The notes below the pieces were generated by a model. It saw only the letters and a program-made list of their open reading frames with translations, was not told the origin of the DNA and made no database searches. Of a stretch of 6,454 bases of DNA, positions 4,963 to 6,454 are shown in pieces. This DNA is from JBLHGN01 sp047616325 (GTDB lineage: Bacteria; Pseudomonadota; Gammaproteobacteria; Pseudomonadales; Cellvibrionaceae), in contig JBLHGN010000212.1 in NCBI GenBank assembly GCA_047616325.1, forward strand, positions 1 through 6,454, written 5' to 3'. A program made the position numbers and the translations under genes. Each line of letters starts with the position of its first letter. Positions within the stretch are counted from its first letter, which is position 1.

Positions 4963-6099
4963 CTATATATCAAACATCTCTATATAGCGAGCAAAGGTAA
5001 ACACTCTGTTTCTTTTAAATCCCGTAGATTCGATCAAAACTCCGTCACTTACTAGTCGAGCTAATAATGAATTAGCGGAGGATACCGTAACGCTCAATAA
5101 ACCAGCGGTTTGGGCCGCTGTTATCGACGGTTTGCCGTAGAGTCTTTTCAGCAGTATATCTGCCTTTTCTGCCCGTTTACCGTAGCCAAGCAAGAGGCTA
5201 TCCATCTCTTGCCGCAAGCTTAATATGCTGTCGAAAGTGTGCTTACCTTTGTTGCTTATCTCGATAACGGCAGATAAAAAGAACTTTACCCAATGACTAA
5301 TATCATGAGAAGTGCGAGCCCGTGTCAGCGCGTCATAATAACTTGCCCGATTACGCTCGAAGAAATCCGATAGGTAAAGCGATGGTTTGCATAGCAAGTC
5401 CTTGCTTACGAGGTAAAGGGTAATTAGCAAGCGGCCAATACGACCATTACCATCGAGAAAAGGGTGGATGGTTTCGAACTGGTAATGGCTGATAGCAATG
5501 CGGATTAAATCGGGTACGTGGATATCTTCATTGTGCCAGAATTTTTCAAGGTCCCCCATTAAGCCTGGAACATCATTGTGATGGGGCGGAATAAACGCGG
5601 CATCGGACAAGTTGCTACCCCCTATCCAGTTTTGAGATGTTCTATAATCGCCAGGCTTTTTGTGCTCACCTCGCACCCCTTGTAATAAAATACTGTGGGT
5701 ATCCTTTAGTAAACGGTTGGATAGGGGCAAAGTTTCGAGCTGGTTTATGGCGGTATTAATTGCCTGGATATAGTTTTGAACCTCCTGCCAATCATCACGC
5801 TTTTCGGGCGAAAGCTGATCATAATCCATAACAGCATCACTCATTTCGGTTTGTGTACCTTCAATTCGAGAGGATGTATTGGCCTCTTTTGTGATATGCA
5901 TGTGAATAAACAAATCTACGTCGGGCACTATTCGTGTAAAAGCATCCAAGGCCGCAAGTGATCGCGATGCCTCTTCTAGCATCACGTTGATTTTTGGGTC
6001 TTCCCAGGTCCAGGGTTGATTGACTTGCGTTGGTAGAAAGCTGTTGTATTGGTATTGCTTGATCCACTCACCGGATTTAAATGTTTCGAATTTAATCAC
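4963..6099 (-). CDS. fic: Fic family protein (class II, predicted AMPylase)
   Basis: Fic enzymes transfer AMP (or related groups) from a nucleotide to hydroxyl side chains of target proteins. The 378-residue product has the full active-site motif HPFLDGNGRIGR (212-223), with catalytic H212. It also has the upstream inhibitory motif SSRIEG (76-81, the [S/T]xxxE[G/N] pattern with E80), which marks class II Fic proteins that restrain themselves with an N-terminal helix. Between them is the flap region (IGGSNLSDAAFIPPHHNDV, about 159-177). The C-terminal ~100 residues look like a winged-helix domain (SITAAQTAGLLSVTVSSANS, LVSDGVLIE). Length and layout resemble the Shewanella oneidensis Fic of known structure. 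The start is GTG at 6099, overlapping the hsdM-tail stop by 8 bases, with GGAG about 10 bases upstream, so translational coupling is likely. All key residues are present; the cellular target is unknown. Confidence 0.96.
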   Translation of the reverse strand: MIKFETFKSGEWIKQYQYNSFLPTQVNQPWTWEDPKINVMLEEASRSLAALDAFTRIVPDVDLFIHMHITKEANTSSRIEGTQTEMSDAVMDYDQLSPEKRDDWQEVQNYIQAINTAINQLETLPLSNRLLKDTHSILLQGVRGEHKKPGDYRTSQNWIGGSNLSDAAFIPPHHNDVPGLMGDLEKFWHNEDIHVPDLIRIAISHYQFETIHPFLDGNGRIGRLLITLYLVSKDLLCKPSLYLSDFFERNRASYYDALTRARTSHDISHWVKFFLSAVIEISNKGKHTFDSILSLRQEMDSLLLGYGKRAEKADILLKRLYGKPSITAAQTAGLLSVTVSSANSLLARLVSDGVLIESTGFKRNRVFTFARYIEMFDI

Positions 6100-6352
6100 G
6101 ATAACCCAACTCCACTAAATAGCCATCCATTTGTTGTTCTAGTTCGGCCAACTCGCTTTTAAGCGCTTTACGCACCGCCATTAAATCAATTTCTTCGTCT
6201 TCTTCAAAGGTATCCACATAGCGCGGAATATTGAGGTTGTAGTCGTTTTCTTTTATCCCACCAAACCACAGCGCAAAAGTTGCCTCGCCTTGTGCGCTGA
6301 TTGACCAATAATCACGGCTAATCATCGCTACTCTCGATAAGGTAGCAGGCAT
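6092..6352 (-). pseudogene. 3' remnant of a type I methyltransferase gene (hsdM tail)
   Basis: The open frame has 86 codons, but only the part from about residue 33 is recognisable: IKENDYNLNIPRYVDTFEED then EEIDLMAVRKALKSEL, ending GYLVELGYRD. This is the conserved C-terminus of HsdM (NLNIPRYVDTF...EEIDL). The preceding ~32 residues do not look like HsdM, and the first ten overlap the DinD-like fragment in another frame. The adenine-methyltransferase core (NPPF/Y and AdoMet motifs) is absent. The stop overlaps the fic start, so the tail may survive because it carries the ribosome binding site for fic. An intact hsdM would have to lie outside this window. The 6352 ATG is simply the first in frame and may not be used. 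Confidence 0.78.
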
Positions 6353-6454
6353 AGCGCGTTAGCATTACATCGTCTATTTCGCGTCGGCTGCCAGAGCCCA
6401 ATTCAACCATTTTCCCGACGTTAGCAAAATGGTCAGAAACGGCTTGGCCCGTAA
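6318..6454 (-). pseudogene. DinD-like (DNA-damage-inducible protein D) gene fragment, truncated
   Basis: From the right edge a frame of 44 codons runs to TAG at 6320-6318. It contains SDHFANVGKMVELGSGSRRE and DDVMLTRYACYLI. This matches the DinD-family pattern DHF...MV.IGS.A.R...D..L.RYACYL, which lies at about residues 60-100 of a ~280-residue protein. After the stop another frame reads AVIIGQSA, possibly a decayed version of the family's PVIAAGQTYFA, which would mean frameshift decay. The sequence then passes into the hsdM tail. The rest of the family's length is missing. DinD-like genes are found in type I restriction loci of other bacteria, as I recall, so the location fits. Its upstream part lies outside the window. 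Confidence 0.75.

Noticed and set aside
5861..6067. 68-codon minus-strand frame inside fic
   Set aside because: It is an overlapping frame of the Fic coding region without domain or start signals.
6092..6352. A working HsdM subunit
   Set aside because: Only the C-terminal ~50 residues are recognisable; the AdoMet-binding and NPPF/Y motifs are absent.

Overview
The window is part of a bacterial type I restriction-modification (Hsd) defence locus. Every recognisable gene lies on the minus strand, so transcription runs from position 6454 towards 1. Moderate GC and the nearest remembered relatives of HsdR, HsdS, Fic, DinD and YhcG suggest a gammaproteobacterium, but nothing here fixes the genus.

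In transcription order: (1) 6454-6092 holds two broken pieces joined together, the front-to-middle part of a DinD-like (DNA-damage-inducible protein D) gene and the last ~50 codons of a type I methyltransferase gene (hsdM). (2) A class II Fic protein (6099-4963, GTG start) overlaps the hsdM tail by 8 bases. (3) A 222-base intergenic region (4962-4741) is rich in dyads. (4) An unrecognised 57-residue ORF (4740-4567) follows. (5) A DUF1016/YhcG-like PD-(D/E)XK nuclease gene (4519-3478) is split by a one-base frameshift at a six-T run. (6) A 301-base region (3477-3177) has no intact gene and carries a large inverted repeat and decayed coding sequence. (7) A chimeric ORF (3176-2985) joins an hsdS start to a second copy of the DUF1016 C-terminal tail. 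(8) A 31-codon overlapping ORF (2992-2897) leads into hsdS. (9) hsdS (2907-1606) has two target-recognition domains. (10) hsdR (1542-1) runs off the left edge after the first helicase motifs.

HsdS gives sequence specificity and HsdR gives ATP-driven translocation and cleavage. No intact HsdM is present, and it must be encoded nearby for the system to work, probably beyond the right edge. Fic, the 57-residue ORF and the DUF1016 nuclease form an accessory block between the hsdM-derived tail and hsdS.

Most notable points: an uninterrupted C8 tract in hsdS exactly at the TRD1/central-helix boundary, where gain or loss of one base would leave a TRD1-only half-subunit; a matched dyad placed 31 bases before both the 57-residue ORF and the DUF1016 gene; and two chimeric scars of the same layout (5' piece of one gene fused to a duplicate 3' tail of another), suggesting repeated gene insertion by tail duplication.
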